A stretch of 64,000 nucleotides of DNA from an uncultured Caulobacterales bacterium (GCA_947503715.1 CANNER010000002.1:434001-498000), one strand, 5' to 3'. Counted from the first letter of the stretch, positions 9,209 through 18,926 are shown. Numbers and translations: made by a program. The notes: generated by a model from the letters alone, not told the origin.

Positions 9209-10102
9209 ATGCTTTCAATTAACAATATTTCCAAGAGTTTCGGTGCGGTTCATGCCTTGGATGGTGTGTCACTGGATTTAGAGCCAGGCTTGTTTGGGCT
9301 TCTTGGTCCAAACGGTGCGGGGAAATCGACCCTCATGCGGACACTTGCAACGCTGCAGAACCCCGATAGCGGGACGATTACGTTGGACGGGCAGGATATT
9401 GTCGCCAATCCGAATGCAATGCGAAGCGTCCTCGGTTACCTACCACAGGATTTTGGAGTCTATCCAAAAATGAGCGCGAAGGCGCTGCTCGACCATATCG
9501 CCGTATTGAAAGGCGTGACGGATAAATCGGCGCGGGATAAACAAATCCGAACGTTGTTGGAGCACGTGAATTTACTCACCCATGCGTCTGCCAATGTCGC
9601 GACCTATTCCGGCGGAATGCGTCAGCGTTTCGGTGTGGCGCAAGCTCTGCTCGGCGACCCGAAAGTCCTGATCGTCGATGAGCCGACGGCGGGCCTTGAC
9701 CCTGCGGAGCGCCAACGTTTCTTGGACCTGCTGTCTGAACAAGCAGAGACGAAGATCATCATTCTCTCAACGCACATCATTGAGGACGTCCGCGACCTCT
9801 GCACAGATATGGCCGTGATGGGGAACGGCAAGATTGTGGCTCGCGGCGCACCCGAGGCGCTGATCGCTAAAATTGATGGACAGGTCTGGCGCAAAAAAGT
9901 TGCAAAAGAAGAATCCGTGGAAATTAAATCCCATGCCAATTTCCTTTCCTCTCGTCATTTGGCGGGCGGTGTTATCGTGTCGGTGCTGTCAAAACATTCA
10001 CCGGGGGAAGGTTGGGAACAGGCGGATGTCATTCTTGAGGATGCCTATCACGCCCATCTCAACGGTCTTGTCGCCGAGGAAGTGGAGACGTTTGGTGCTT
10101 AA
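9209..10102 (+). CDS. ABC transporter ATP-binding protein
   Basis: A 297-residue nucleotide-binding subunit. Walker A LLGPNGAGKST, Q-loop LPQDFG, signature YSGGMRQR, Walker B VLIVDEPTAGLDP and the H-loop STHI are all present. The start is the ATG at 9209 behind a GGGGGAAG ribosome site; a GTG ten codons upstream is less likely. The 3' end overlaps the following permease-peptidase gene by eight bases, so the two form one transport unit. The C-terminal extension (about 220-297) resembles that of ABC-2 type exporters. Substrate unknown. Confidence 0.92.
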   Translation: MLSINNISKSFGAVHALDGVSLDLEPGLFGLLGPNGAGKSTLMRTLATLQNPDSGTITLDGQDIVANPNAMRSVLGYLPQDFGVYPKMSAKALLDHIAVLKGVTDKSARDKQIRTLLEHVNLLTHASANVATYSGGMRQRFGVAQALLGDPKVLIVDEPTAGLDPAERQRFLDLLSEQAETKIIILSTHIIEDVRDLCTDMAVMGNGKIVARGAPEALIAKIDGQVWRKKVAKEESVEIKSHANFLSSRHLAGGVIVSVLSKHSPGEGWEQADVILEDAYHAHLNGLVAEEVETFGA

Positions 10103-13100
10103 GCGACTTATAGATTTTGAAACACGGTATCATGCCAAGCAGGTCGGCTTCTGGGTCGTCATTGCGGTGATGCTCGTTTACGGGCTTTTGGTTGCACTAC
10201 TTCCAGATATTGTCGGCAATGGTCTGTCCGGGTCCCGCCTCAAAGCCAATGGCGCGCAAATGATTGCGGGTGGTTTATCCGGCGCCTACCTGCCCATTAT
10301 TTTCTTCGGCGGCATTTTCACCGTCACAGGTATTTTGCGGGATAAGACCTCCAATATGCTGGAGATTGTCCACGCCACACCTGTCTCCACGCGTGATATG
10401 ACATTGTCGCGCATGGTTGGTATTTTCGGCGTCCTCTGTATCGCGTTTTTTGTCTTTTTGGTCGCGCAATTTCTCGGTCAGTTAAGTCCAACATTGGATA
10501 AGGAAACGCTTGGACCCGTAAATCCGCTTTATTATTTGCAACCCTTTATTCTGCTCACAGTCGTCAACGCGTTGTTCGTCACGGCCTTTTTCACTCTCAT
10601 CGCCGGACTGACGCAAAACCGTATGTTGGTTCTGGTCTCCGCGATCGGGCTGTTCTTCTTCTCACTGATGGTGGGGGTTGTTACGGAGCTGGATATTCCG
10701 AAATGGGTGCAGGCTGTGGCCGACCCGTTTGGCTCATTGGCTTATGGTTTCGATACGGAGTTCATGAATCCGCAACAGCGTAACACGGAGCTGCTGCCAC
10801 TGACGGGCTATGTCGGTTTAAACCGTCTGGTCTGGACGCTCATATCGCTCGGGATATTGGCGCTTGTTTTTGGAAAGTTCAAACGCGGCCTCATCACAGG
10901 GAGGACCCGTCGGGCAAAAGTCGAAATGAAGGGAACTGGTCTGTCCTATTCCGGTGTCGCGCAGACATCCGGCTTTATGTCAGATCTTGCAGCCGTTTGG
11001 ACGCGTTTCAAATTTGAATATTTGACGACTGTGCGGTCCGTACCTTTTATCATACTTGCGAGTCTGGCTGTCGCACTTTTTGCTTTGATTATCATCATTA
11101 CGGTTTTCTTCTCACCGCAGAAATTGATTCCGACATCGCTGATTATTTCTAGATTGGGATTTACGTTTTTCGCCATTCCAATTATTTTAATTATTGCTTT
11201 CTTTGCCGGAGAGATTTCCTTTCGGGACCGGGGCGCAAAGTTTCATGAATTACTGGATTCGACAAGCGTCAATAATTGGCCGCTTTTGGCGGGTAAATGG
11301 CTAGCCCTGTTTGCCGTGGTCTTCTCTCTTTGTTTTTTTGGTATGTTGGTCAGCATGTCAATCCAACTCATGACAGATAGTCCGCCCGTCGATTTCGGTC
11401 TCTATCTGGGCTATACGTTCCTGAACGTATTCCCGAACTACCTTTTCATGGCGGCGTTGGCGATGATGGTGCAGATGTTCGTTCCGAATAGAATAATCGG
11501 CATGTTGGCCGCGGGTGGCGCTTTGGCAGCCTTGCTGTTTATCGGACGCTTACCGTTCTACCATCCCCTCATGGGATTTGGCGGGACGTCGCCCGGGCCT
11601 GTTTCAGAGATTTCGCCTTATAATAATTGGATCTATTTCCGCTGGTTCAATTTCTACTGGGGCATGTTTGTTCTCGCCTTTACCGTGTTGGGCGTCTGGA
11701 TGTGGCACCGTGGATTGCAGGTAAGCTTTCTCACCCGCTTGCGCTATGTTGGACGCCGTGTCACGCCTGTATCGGGTGGTGTTATGGCCTTGGCGCTGGC
11801 CGGGTTTATCGGCTCGGGCATCTATATCTTTCAGGCTTATGACAAGGTTGACTGGAATAACCGCAATGACCGCGAAGCCCGTCAAGTTAGGGGTGAGGCC
11901 CTTTTCAAGCGGGAAATGGACCTGCCGCGCCCCCATACGCGGGCGGTAAAAGTTGACGCCCAGATTTATCCGTCCATTCAGGAAGCCCTCATTTCCGGCA
12001 CGATGGAGCTGCAAAACGCCAGTGGTGAACCCATCACGGAACTTTATGTGCAACCTTCCACCAGTCATGACGAGGATATGCGCATCCTGACGATTACGGA
12101 CGCGACAGAGGTCACGTCCGGCGAAAATGACGACGGTGACAGCCTTAAAGACATTCGTGACTTTGACGTCCGGCTATTCCGGTTTGATCCGCCCCTGGCC
12201 GACGGCGCGACTGCCACGCTGGATTTCGAAGTCTTTCTTCACGGGCCGCGTTTGGCGGATCGTAGTTCGGTCTCGAAAAACGGAACCTTCATGAATAATT
12301 ACGCGACCTTCGGGGGCAGCCCGCGCGTGATCCCTGTTTTCGGACCGCCCGACCTCGCCATTCAGAGCAAGAAACGACGTCGTAAGCTCGGTCTGGAAGA
12401 GCTTCCAAAGCTACCCGAGCCCACTGCCGAGGGCATGGATTTGAATATATTCGGGGCTTTGACGGGTCCTGCCGACATGATTGATTTTGAGGGTCGGATC
12501 TGTACCGAAGCCCCGCAAACGCCAATTGCGCCCGGCAACCTGATTGCGGAAGAGACGGTGGAGGGTCGGACGTGCCGGACCTATAAGACAACACAACCCA
12601 TCAGTAATTTCTTCTCCATGCTCTCTGGTGATTACGCGGTGACAGAGGATAGTTGGACCGCCCCGGACGGGAAAGTTATTCCCATCCGTGTCTACCACGC
12701 GGCCCATCACGATTATTCCGTCGATGATATGATCCGCGCCACGCAGTTCTCACTCGGTCATTACACCGAACATTTCTCGCCTTATCAGTATGATTATGTG
12801 CGGATTATGGAGGTCCCGTTTATCGGATTCGCGCAGGCCTTTGCTGGGACGATTCCCTTCTCCGAGTCGGGCTTCATCATGGATGCGGGCGATCCGGATG
12901 ATGTAAAGACACTGGATAATGCCTCCGCAATCACAATGCACGAAATGGGACATCAGTGGTTCGCTCATCAAATTGTCCCGGGTTATAGTCGTGGGTTTAA
13001 TGTGCTCTCCGAAGGGCTGACATCCTATATAACGTTGGACGCCTATGAAGCCATGTATGGGTTCGACAAGGCATTGTTCCTGTTGGAAAACGGCACGATT

Positions 13101-13766
13101 GCGCAATATATGGCGCTGTCCATGTTTGACAGTCAGGCGGAAGTTCCTCTGGCTGTGGCGCGGGACCAACAATATCTCGTCTATAACAAGGCCGATTGGG
13201 TGATGTGGAGCTTGAAACATCATATCGGGCCGCAAAATATGCGGGATGCGATGAAAGGCTTTATCGAGGAATACGGTCTGAAAGGTCCGCCCTATCCGAC
13301 GACGAAAACGCTAACCAATGTTCTGCGTGAAGCGGCCGGTCCCGAATATGACCAGCTCATCACCGATCATTGGGATCGTATTGTGCAGTGGAAATTCGGC
13401 TATGGCGATGACGGTCCGACAGTCTCAGAAAATGCAGACGGCACGTGGCGCGTAACAATCCCCGTCAACACCCAGAAGGATATCCAGACCGAAGAGATGG
13501 AAAAGTTTGAGAGCTGGGCCGATATGGACGGTGAAGTTTTGAACGAGCCACTGGAAATCGGGATCTACACGGATGAGCCGAAAAAGCTCTGGAGTGCCTG
13601 GACGCAACTCGAACGGGTTTGGGTGACACAGGAAGATCAAGTCTTCAGCTTTGATGTTGTGGAAAAGCCAACGCATATCGCGCTCGACCCGCGCCGGATC
13701 ATGTTGGAATTCCAGAACACGAATAACGTGCAGACTGTGGGCGAGGCGTCGGCTTATCGCCGCTAG
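10095..13766 (+). CDS. ABC-2 permease fused to M1-family zinc aminopeptidase
   Basis: A 1223-residue fusion. The N-terminal ~620 residues hold two ABC-2 type membrane blocks with about a dozen hydrophobic segments. Residues ~620-1220 carry an M1 (gluzincin) peptidase with HEMGHQ followed by the downstream zinc Glu in LSEGLTSY, the expected HExxH-x18-E spacing. A GAMEN-like exopeptidase loop reads [11 protein letters not shown]. The start GTG at 10095 has GGAG seven bases upstream and overlaps the ATPase gene; the longer open frame inside that gene is not coding. This architecture is known from other genomes, but its substrate is not established. Confidence 0.9.
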   Translation: MLKRLIDFETRYHAKQVGFWVVIAVMLVYGLLVALLPDIVGNGLSGSRLKANGAQMIAGGLSGAYLPIIFFGGIFTVTGILRDKTSNMLEIVHATPVSTRDMTLSRMVGIFGVLCIAFFVFLVAQFLGQLSPTLDKETLGPVNPLYYLQPFILLTVVNALFVTAFFTLIAGLTQNRMLVLVSAIGLFFFSLMVGVVTELDIPKWVQAVADPFGSLAYGFDTEFMNPQQRNTELLPLTGYVGLNRLVWTLISLGILALVFGKFKRGLITGRTRRAKVEMKGTGLSYSGVAQTSGFMSDLAAVWTRFKFEYLTTVRSVPFIILASLAVALFALIIIITVFFSPQKLIPTSLIISRLGFTFFAIPIILIIAFFAGEISFRDRGAKFHELLDSTSVNNWPLLAGKWLALFAVVFSLCFFGMLVSMSIQLMTDSPPVDFGLYLGYTFLNVFPNYLFMAALAMMVQMFVPNRIIGMLAAGGALAALLFIGRLPFYHPLMGFGGTSPGPVSEISPYNNWIYFRWFNFYWGMFVLAFTVLGVWMWHRGLQVSFLTRLRYVGRRVTPVSGGVMALALAGFIGSGIYIFQAYDKVDWNNRNDREARQVRGEALFKREMDLPRPHTRAVKVDAQIYPSIQEALISGTMELQNASGEPITELYVQPSTSHDEDMRILTITDATEVTSGENDDGDSLKDIRDFDVRLFRFDPPLADGATATLDFEVFLHGPRLADRSSVSKNGTFMNNYATFGGSPRVIPVFGPPDLAIQSKKRRRKLGLEELPKLPEPTAEGMDLNIFGALTGPADMIDFEGRICTEAPQTPIAPGNLIAEETVEGRTCRTYKTTQPISNFFSMLSGDYAVTEDSWTAPDGKVIPIRVYHAAHHDYSVDDMIRATQFSLGHYTEHFSPYQYDYVRIMEVPFIGFAQAFAGTIPFSESGFIMDAGDPDDVKTLDNASAITMHEMGHQWFAHQIVPGYSRGFNVLSEGLTSYITLDAYEAMYGFDKALFLLENGTIAQYMALSMFDSQAEVPLAVARDQQYLVYNKADWVMWSLKHHIGPQNMRDAMKGFIEEYGLKGPPYPTTKTLTNVLREAAGPEYDQLITDHWDRIVQWKFGYGDDGPTVSENADGTWRVTIPVNTQKDIQTEEMEKFESWADMDGEVLNEPLEIGIYTDEPKKLWSAWTQLERVWVTQEDQVFSFDVVEKPTHIALDPRRIMLEFQNTNNVQTVGEASAYRR

Positions 13767-13796
13767 GGTCGCTTGCACCTGCATCACGTGACTGTT

Positions 13797-13836
13797 ATGG
13801 CGCGCGGAAACTTATAACCCGCAGGACGCGCGCCAT
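13797..13836 (+). promoter_or_regulatory. 10-bp hairpin covering the efp start codon
   Basis: ATGGCGCGCG (13797-13806) is perfectly complementary to CGCGCGCCAT (13827-13836), whose last two bases are the first two of the efp ATG. The 20-base loop contains the AGGA ribosome site (13823-13826). If the mRNA includes both arms, ribosome entry would be masked by a GC-rich stem. It could act as a translational control element; a double-stranded DNA-binding site is the alternative. Confidence 0.5.
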
Positions 13837-14398
13837 GAAAATGAACGGCAATGAGATTAAGCCCGGCAATATTATCAAGCACCAAGATACGCTCTGGGTC
13901 GCTGTAAAATGTAATGCCGTAAAGCCCGGTAAGGGCGGTGCGTTTAATCAGGTCGAGTTGAAAAACCTCCTCGACGGGCGTAAGCTGAATGAGCGTTTTC
14001 GCGCGGCGGAAACAGTCGAACGTGTGCGCCTCGATCAGAAGCCCCATACGTTCCTTTATCGCGACGGCGACATGCTCGTCTTTATGAACACAGAGAATTA
14101 TGAGCAGATCAATCTGGCCGAGGAGTTTGTCGGCGAGCAGGCGCAATTCCTGACGGATGGCATGGAAGTCGATCTCGAATTTTACGAAGAGCGCGCGATC
14201 ACGGTTGCCATTCCGGAACAGGTCGTTCTCGAAGTCGCCGAGACGGAGCCTGTCGTCAAAGGTCAGACGGCGGCGAATTCCTACAAACCCGCGATGATGT
14301 CGAACGGCACGCGCACAACCGTGCCGCCCTTTGTTGGCGTGGGCGAGCGTTTAATTATCAACACAGCCGATGGCTCCTATGTGAAGCGTGCCGATTGA
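13835..14398 (+). CDS. efp: Elongation factor P
   Basis: EF-P of 187 residues, which relieves ribosome stalling at proline runs. All three beta-barrel domains are present. The N-terminal domain carries the loop KPGKGGAF, where Lys is the usual modification site. The OB-fold domains end in [12 protein letters not shown]. The ATG at 13835 has AGGA upstream and lies in the hairpin noted at 13797-13836. No epmA/earP-type modification gene is seen nearby. The downstream small membrane gene overlaps its stop. Confidence 0.96.
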   Translation: MKMNGNEIKPGNIIKHQDTLWVAVKCNAVKPGKGGAFNQVELKNLLDGRKLNERFRAAETVERVRLDQKPHTFLYRDGDMLVFMNTENYEQINLAEEFVGEQAQFLTDGMEVDLEFYEERAITVAIPEQVVLEVAETEPVVKGQTAANSYKPAMMSNGTRTTVPPFVGVGERLIINTADGSYVKRAD

Positions 14399-14604
14399 TG
14401 CGGATAGACTTGGGAAGAGGTTTCTCTTTAAATTTGATTAGTGCCGCAATGCTCATCTTTGCGGCTGTGGTTTTATTGATTACGAAAATTTTCTCTTCTA
14501 ACATTTACTTAGTCGCTATTATCATCGCCCCCTTATTACTTATTGTTTGCTTTGTTTTGTATAAGCTTTTGCAGAACAAAACTTCATCGAAAGAAAAATC
14601 ATGA
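14398..14604 (+). CDS. Small two-helix membrane protein of unknown function
   Basis: A 68-residue protein with two hydrophobic segments (about 12-30 and 38-58) and a basic, Lys-rich C-terminal tail. I do not recognise it. Its ATG overlaps the efp stop (TGATG) and its stop overlaps the suhB start by four bases, so it is almost certainly translated with them. The codon use is AT-richer than that of both neighbours. Confidence 0.72.
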   Translation: MRIDLGRGFSLNLISAAMLIFAAVVLLITKIFSSNIYLVAIIIAPLLLIVCFVLYKLLQNKTSSKEKS

Positions 14605-15425
14605 GCGGAATGTCTGCCATAATGACCGTGATGCAAAACGCAGCCCGAAAAGCGTCGCGCAAATTGCTGCGGGACTTCAACGAGGTTGAGCATTTACAGG
14701 TGTCCCGCAAGGGCCCTGCCGATTTTGTCTCGCGCGCGGATAAGCAATGCGAGGAAACCCTCGTCGAGATGTTGTCCGAGGCCCGCCCGGGTTACGGTTT
14801 CCTGCTCGAAGAGGGCGGCGAGATTATCGGGTCTGACAAGACCCATCGATTCATCATCGATCCGCTGGACGGCACCACGAATTACCTCCACGGGATTCCG
14901 CACTTCGCTATCTCTATTGCGCTGGAACGCGAGATTGACGGCAACCCGCGCGAGATAGTGGCGGGCATGGTTTATAATCCGATCACGGATGCCATGTTCA
15001 TGGCGGAAAAAGGCAAAGGTGCTTTCGTCAATGACGGCACACGCGGCGGAGCCGACCGACGTCTGCGTCCGGGCAAACGCGATATTTTCCAAGATTCGAT
15101 CTTCGCCACAGGCATTCCGTTTCTAGGCCGTCCGGGTCACGCACGGTTCCTGAAAGAACTCCACAAAGTCATGGGCAGTTCCGCCGGTGTCCGCCGAATG
15201 GGCGCGGCCAGTCTCGATCTCGTCTGGACGGCTGCCGGCCGCTATGACGGTTATTGGGAACGCGATCTCGCGCCTTGGGATGTCGCGGCAGGTATCCTCA
15301 TTTGCCAAGAGGCAGGGTGCGTCGTCGAAAGCCTCTCCGGCGGCGACCCGACCTATGACGGCGACCCCTTGGTCACGAATGCGGCTCTATTGCCTATGCT
15401 AAAAGACCGTCTGGTCGTTCAGTAG
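14601..15425 (+). CDS. suhB: Inositol-1-monophosphatase family protein (SuhB-like)
   Basis: A 274-residue Mg2+-dependent phosphatase. The metal-binding motifs are visible: LLEEGGE (Glu-Glu), DPLDGTTN and APWDVAAG. This family hydrolyses inositol monophosphates, and in enterobacteria SuhB also binds the transcription machinery; which role applies here cannot be told. It starts inside the preceding small membrane gene. A diverged structured element (15446-15902) begins 20 bases after its stop. Confidence 0.93.
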   Translation: MSGMSAIMTVMQNAARKASRKLLRDFNEVEHLQVSRKGPADFVSRADKQCEETLVEMLSEARPGYGFLLEEGGEIIGSDKTHRFIIDPLDGTTNYLHGIPHFAISIALEREIDGNPREIVAGMVYNPITDAMFMAEKGKGAFVNDGTRGGADRRLRPGKRDIFQDSIFATGIPFLGRPGHARFLKELHKVMGSSAGVRRMGAASLDLVWTAAGRYDGYWERDLAPWDVAAGILICQEAGCVVESLSGGDPTYDGDPLVTNAALLPMLKDRLVVQ

Positions 15426-15445
15426 AGTTTGAAATAAGCGAAAGC

Positions 15446-15902
15446 TGCGACCGCCCATCTCGGGGTCGGCAATAGTCTGATAAATGGGACTGTCCGCGTG
15501 GGGTCTCCGCGATGGAGTACCAAGGGTAGGTCTTTCATCTATGTTTTACGCGGGAGGCCAAGCGCGTGAGACAAGACTAGAGGTCGGCGATACCGTTACA
15601 TCTTCCAAATCTCAGGCTCCATCGGTCTTTAAGCGACAGAGCCCTTGCGCTCTCGCATCAGGCTCACGCCAAATACAAGGCCACGCGGCAGCGGTTTTTG
15701 AAGAAACGGCCGGTCAGATAATCCCCGGAGTCTGCCCACTTGGAACAGCCGGTCGGCTCTCGTTTCTAAAAGTCCGGCACAACTCTCGTTCTCACACAAA
15801 AGCGCTCAACCCCACCGTCCTTCAGTACCAGCAAGCGAGGCCTCGCCTGTCCCGTGTCTGAAAGAACGAATGTAATATGGCATAGCTTTTATAAGTGGGG
15901 AT
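15446..15902 (+). ncRNA. Candidate large structured RNA, copy A of a repeated element
   Basis: A non-coding stretch of about 457 bases whose ordered blocks recur at 31117-31469 on the other strand. Shared blocks here are TGCGACCGCCCATC (15446), CCGCGTGG (15494), CCGCGATGGA (15507), GTTTTACGCG (15543), CCACGCGGC (15681), ACCGTCCTTC (15814), GCCTGTCCC (15845), GAAAGAACGA (15860) and ATAAGTGGGGAT (15891). Local hairpins are conserved. A large extra domain lies between 15552 and 15681, closed by GCGTGAG/CTCACGC. A 125-codon frame crosses it, but copy B has no matching frame. Orientation is assumed. I could not match it to RNase P, tmRNA, 6S or SRP RNA from memory. Confidence 0.55.
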
Positions 15903-15956
15903 CATTCTCTTCATAAACGGGGATTGGCGGCCGTACTCAGCCTCACAAAACCCAAA

Positions 15957-16071
15957 GTCATCCCGCACGCAGCGAAGTGGAGATGCGGGACCTATCGCCT
16001 ATAAACCCAAGCTAAAGCTCTGTAATCGTTAGGCCCCGCATCTGCGCCCTTTGGGCTGGTGCGGGGTGACA
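15957..16071. repeat. REP/MITE-like repeat, copy 1
   Basis: A 115-bp repeat with imperfect terminal inverted repeats GTCATCCCGCAC and GTGCGGGGTGAC. The first 40 bases, including GGAGATGCGGGACCTATCG, recur at 62438-62536 with few changes, and both copies share GGCCCCGCA near the right end. It lies between convergent suhB and the aquaporin gene. No coding capacity. It is probably a palindromic intergenic repeat moved in trans. Confidence 0.75.
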
Positions 16072-16228
16072 ATGAAAGTGGCTTTGGATGGAATTATTTT
16101 TTCAAAACCAAGGATTAATCTTGGCTTAAGCTTGGATTGATCGAAGATAGCGTCTCCCGCCGAACTGGCGACACATCGACCCCAGAATCAATGCCGGATG
16201 AGAGGAAGGAAAGATGTGCTCAATTTCC

Positions 16229-16909
16229 TCATCCCCTCCCCACAAAAAACCGATAAACTCCAAAGGCCAATCCCGCGCCGATCATCTGCATGACAATAAA
16301 TAACGGTGCATCAACCGGACGGATGCCCGCGAAACTGTCGGTCAGGCTTCGCGCGACGGTCACGGCGGGATTTGCGAAACTCGTCGAGGCGGTGAACCAA
16401 TAGGCCGCTGTGATATAGAGGGCGACCGTCATGGGCACGGCTTTGGGCTTGAACCGCACCGCGAACAGAATGCAGAGCATCAATCCGAAGGTCGCAATAA
16501 GTTCCGAAAGCCCCTGCGACGCACCCGCCCTGATCTTCGGTCCGATCTGGAAAATGGGCGCATCGAACATGGCATGGGCGGCATAGACCCCCATGATCCC
16601 GCCGACCGTCTGCGCGGCAACATAACCCAGCGCTTCACGCGTCGAAATGGCTTTGTCGAGCCAGAAGCCGAATGTCACAGCCGGATTGAAATGCGCGCCG
16701 CCAATGGGTCCGAAAATCGTAATTAGGACGTAGAGAATTGCCCCCGTTGCAATCGTATTCCCCAACAGGGCAATCGCGATATTTCCACCTGACAGTGTCT
16801 CCGCCATGATGCCGGACCCCACAACTGTGGCGAGGAGGAAGGCCGTGCCGAGGGCCTCGGACATCCATCTTTGTAATGTTGAAAATTTAGTCACAGCAGA
16901 CGACCTCAT
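16229..16909 (-). CDS. MIP-family aquaporin (possible arsenic-linked channel)
   Basis: A 226-residue membrane channel with six hydrophobic helices and both NPA half-helix motifs (HFNPAVTFG and FANPAVTVA). The second loop ends NPAVTVARSLTDSFAG, with the Arg of the selectivity filter. It overlaps and follows an ArsR-type repressor gene. In rhizobia an aquaporin (AqpS) sits in the ars operon and lets arsenite out, so a metalloid role is a reasonable inference. No arsC, arsB or arsH is nearby. A start at the later ATG (16864) is possible. Confidence 0.88.
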   Translation of the reverse strand: MRSSAVTKFSTLQRWMSEALGTAFLLATVVGSGIMAETLSGGNIAIALLGNTIATGAILYVLITIFGPIGGAHFNPAVTFGFWLDKAISTREALGYVAAQTVGGIMGVYAAHAMFDAPIFQIGPKIRAGASQGLSELIATFGLMLCILFAVRFKPKAVPMTVALYITAAYWFTASTSFANPAVTVARSLTDSFAGIRPVDAPLFIVMQMIGAGLAFGVYRFFVGRG

Positions 16910-17219
16910 CCAGAACGGGACCGCAAATTTCAGGGTTTCCGCCGCAGCAATCCTCCATCAAAAATTCCAGCAAACCCCGCATACCGTCCAGATTGGCGCG
17001 GTAGCGCACAGATCGCCCCTCCCGCGTGGACGCGATGAGCCCCGCCGATTGCAGGATGGAGAGCTGGGTCGAGGTCGAGTTTTGCTTCGCATCCAACCGC
17101 GTCGCAACTTCACCGGACATCAACCCTGCGTCCCCCGCTCTTATGAGCAGACGGAAAGCCTGCAACCGACCCGTGTTTGAGAGGGCGGAGAAAGCCGCCA
17201 GTGCGTTATTCATATCCAT
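16887..17219 (-). CDS. ArsR-family metal-responsive repressor
   Basis: A 110-residue winged-helix repressor. The recognition helix region reads NSTSTQLSILQSAG and the wing STREGRSVRYR. The C-terminus is cysteine-rich (EDCC, EICG and VVCCD), a plausible thiolate site for arsenite or another soft metal. Its last 23 bases overlap the aquaporin start, so it should control that gene. An 8-bp inverted repeat spans its own start codon. The second ATG (17213) is better spaced from AGGA and could be the true start. Confidence 0.9.
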   Translation of the reverse strand: MDMNNALAAFSALSNTGRLQAFRLLIRAGDAGLMSGEVATRLDAKQNSTSTQLSILQSAGLIASTREGRSVRYRANLDGMRGLLEFLMEDCCGGNPEICGPVLDEVVCCD

Positions 17220-17240
17220 ATATCCTGAATAGTGGATATG
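17211..17240. promoter_or_regulatory. Inverted repeat at the arsR start, candidate operator
   Basis: CATATCCA (17211-17218) and TGGATATG (17233-17240) are perfect 8-base arms with a 14-base spacer, overlapping the arsR start. Spacing and position fit an autoregulatory ArsR site, and it could also affect the divergent thiolase gene. Confidence 0.5.
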
Positions 17241-17308
17241 TAATAGACTGCAAGTCTGAATGTGAGACTGTGCTTGTCATATTTGACGGGTCGCGCCATG
17301 TCGGGCGC

Positions 17309-18826
17309 ATGAACGATATGACTCCCATTCTGATCGGTGCCGGACAAGCGGTGGAGCCTGTGCCTGCGGATTTATCGAAGGCTGCGTCGCACGCGGATAT
17401 GGCGGGGCGGGCGGCGAAATCGGCACTGGCCGATGCGGGCATCGCTGCTGCGCATATTGATGTTGTCGCCTGCGTCAGAACTTTTTCCGATAGCAGTCCC
17501 GCCTATGCTTGCCCCTTTGGCGGACCGGATAAATTTCCATTGGCCGTGGCGTCGCGCATCGGGGCTGCGCCGAAGCTGGCGATTTATGACGTCTTGGGCG
17601 GACAATCTCCACAAGCCCTTGTCGGAGAATTTGCGCAGGAGTTAATAGCGGGCCGCGCAGATGTGGTCGTCATTGCAGGCGGTGAAGCTCTCGCCAATAT
17701 GCGGGCCGCACAGCGCAGCGGTGCAGACCTTGATTGGTCAGAGGAACATGAGGGCGAGTGGAAAGATCGAGGCCTCTTCAGCGGTTCGATGATAGTGTCG
17801 CAAACCGAACTCGCCCACGGGTTGATGGATGCGATGAGCTATTACGGATTTATTGAGACCGCCCGCCGGATCAAAGCGGGCCGCACGGTGGCCGAACATC
17901 GTAAATATATGGCGGAGTTAATTGCGCCCTTCTCAGCCGTTGCCGCGCACAATCCCTATTCCATGTTTGATGAAACCTATTCGGCTGAGGCCATCGCGAA
18001 AGAGACGCCTGACAACCGCGCACTTATCTCGCCCTTTCTCAAATCCATGGTCGCCAAGGATGGCGTCAATCAGGGTGCGGCTATCGTGATGACGACGGTG
18101 GGCCGTGCGCGGGAATTGGGCGTGCCGGAAACGCAATGGGTCTATTTGCGCGGTCACGCTGAGGGTCAGGAAAAGCTGATGCTGGACCGCACAGAATTGG
18201 GCCGCTCTGTTGCCATGGACGTCATCATTGAGGCCGCGCTCTCCGCCGCGAATGTCGCGCCCCAGCAGATTGAACATGCCGATATCTATTCCTGCTTCCC
18301 CTGCGTCGTGGATCAGGCCGCGACAGCGCTGGACCGTAAGGGCAAACCGATGACGCTGACGGGTGGATTGCCCTTCTTCGGCGGTCCTGGAAATAATTAT
18401 ACTTTGCACGGTATTTGCGAGGTCGTCGAGGCCTGTCGGAAAGCACCGGGCGGTCTCGGCCTCGCCCATGGCAATGGCGGCTGGATGAGTAAACAGGCCG
18501 TTGGGGTTTATTCAACGGAGGCGGCAGAGGGCGATGTGTTCGCCGATCGGGATTTAATTGCGACGAGAATTGAGGGGCAGTCTTCTCCGGGACAGGTGGA
18601 GCAGGTTTCAGGCGATGCGGTCATTGAAACCTATATCGTAAATCACAAGCGCGGCGTGCCGGTTAGTGCGGTCGTGATCGGGCAGGCTAAAACGGGTGAA
18701 CGATTTTATGCGAGGCTACAGGATATGACCACAGACCAATTATCAGCGATGGCCGACGGTCAATATGACCGTGCAGATATTCGTGTCGAAACGGGGATGC
18801 CCGCGAATAAGGCGTGGTTGATTTAA
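17309..18826 (+). CDS. Thiolase-superfamily acetyl-CoA acetyltransferase-like protein
   Basis: About 505 residues, related to the SCP2-type thiolases annotated as acetyl-CoA acetyltransferase. The N-terminal half has the thiolase-like beginning PILIGAGQAVEP. The C-terminal half has DIYSCFPCVVDQAA and GGLPFFGGPGNNY, then the Gly-rich HGNGGWMSKQA. An extra C-terminal OB-like domain (about 420-505) is typical of this group. The frame continues upstream, but MNDMTPILIG at 17309 matches the fold. It probably acts in acyl-CoA or steroid side-chain metabolism; the exact reaction is not determinable. Confidence 0.85.
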   Translation: MNDMTPILIGAGQAVEPVPADLSKAASHADMAGRAAKSALADAGIAAAHIDVVACVRTFSDSSPAYACPFGGPDKFPLAVASRIGAAPKLAIYDVLGGQSPQALVGEFAQELIAGRADVVVIAGGEALANMRAAQRSGADLDWSEEHEGEWKDRGLFSGSMIVSQTELAHGLMDAMSYYGFIETARRIKAGRTVAEHRKYMAELIAPFSAVAAHNPYSMFDETYSAEAIAKETPDNRALISPFLKSMVAKDGVNQGAAIVMTTVGRARELGVPETQWVYLRGHAEGQEKLMLDRTELGRSVAMDVIIEAALSAANVAPQQIEHADIYSCFPCVVDQAATALDRKGKPMTLTGGLPFFGGPGNNYTLHGICEVVEACRKAPGGLGLAHGNGGWMSKQAVGVYSTEAAEGDVFADRDLIATRIEGQSSPGQVEQVSGDAVIETYIVNHKRGVPVSAVVIGQAKTGERFYARLQDMTTDQLSAMADGQYDRADIRVETGMPANKAWLI

Positions 18827-18926
18827 TACTACACTCTGTCATTGCCCGACTTGATAGGGCAATCCATTTGCATTGACGTTGATATATAATATGGGTTGAG
18901 CCTTTCACGAGATTGAATGCGAGTGG

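Noticed and set aside
9873..10094. N-terminal extension of the permease-peptidase inside the ATPase gene
   Set aside because: The region is coding for the ATPase in another frame; the GTG at 10095 has a ribosome site.
15484..15861. 125-codon open frame inside copy A
   Set aside because: No ribosome site, odd composition, and copy B of the same element has no corresponding frame; conservation is at the nucleotide level.
15446..15902. RNase P RNA, tmRNA or group I intron identity for the structured element
   Set aside because: The universal core sequences of those RNAs, as I know them, are not visible on either strand.
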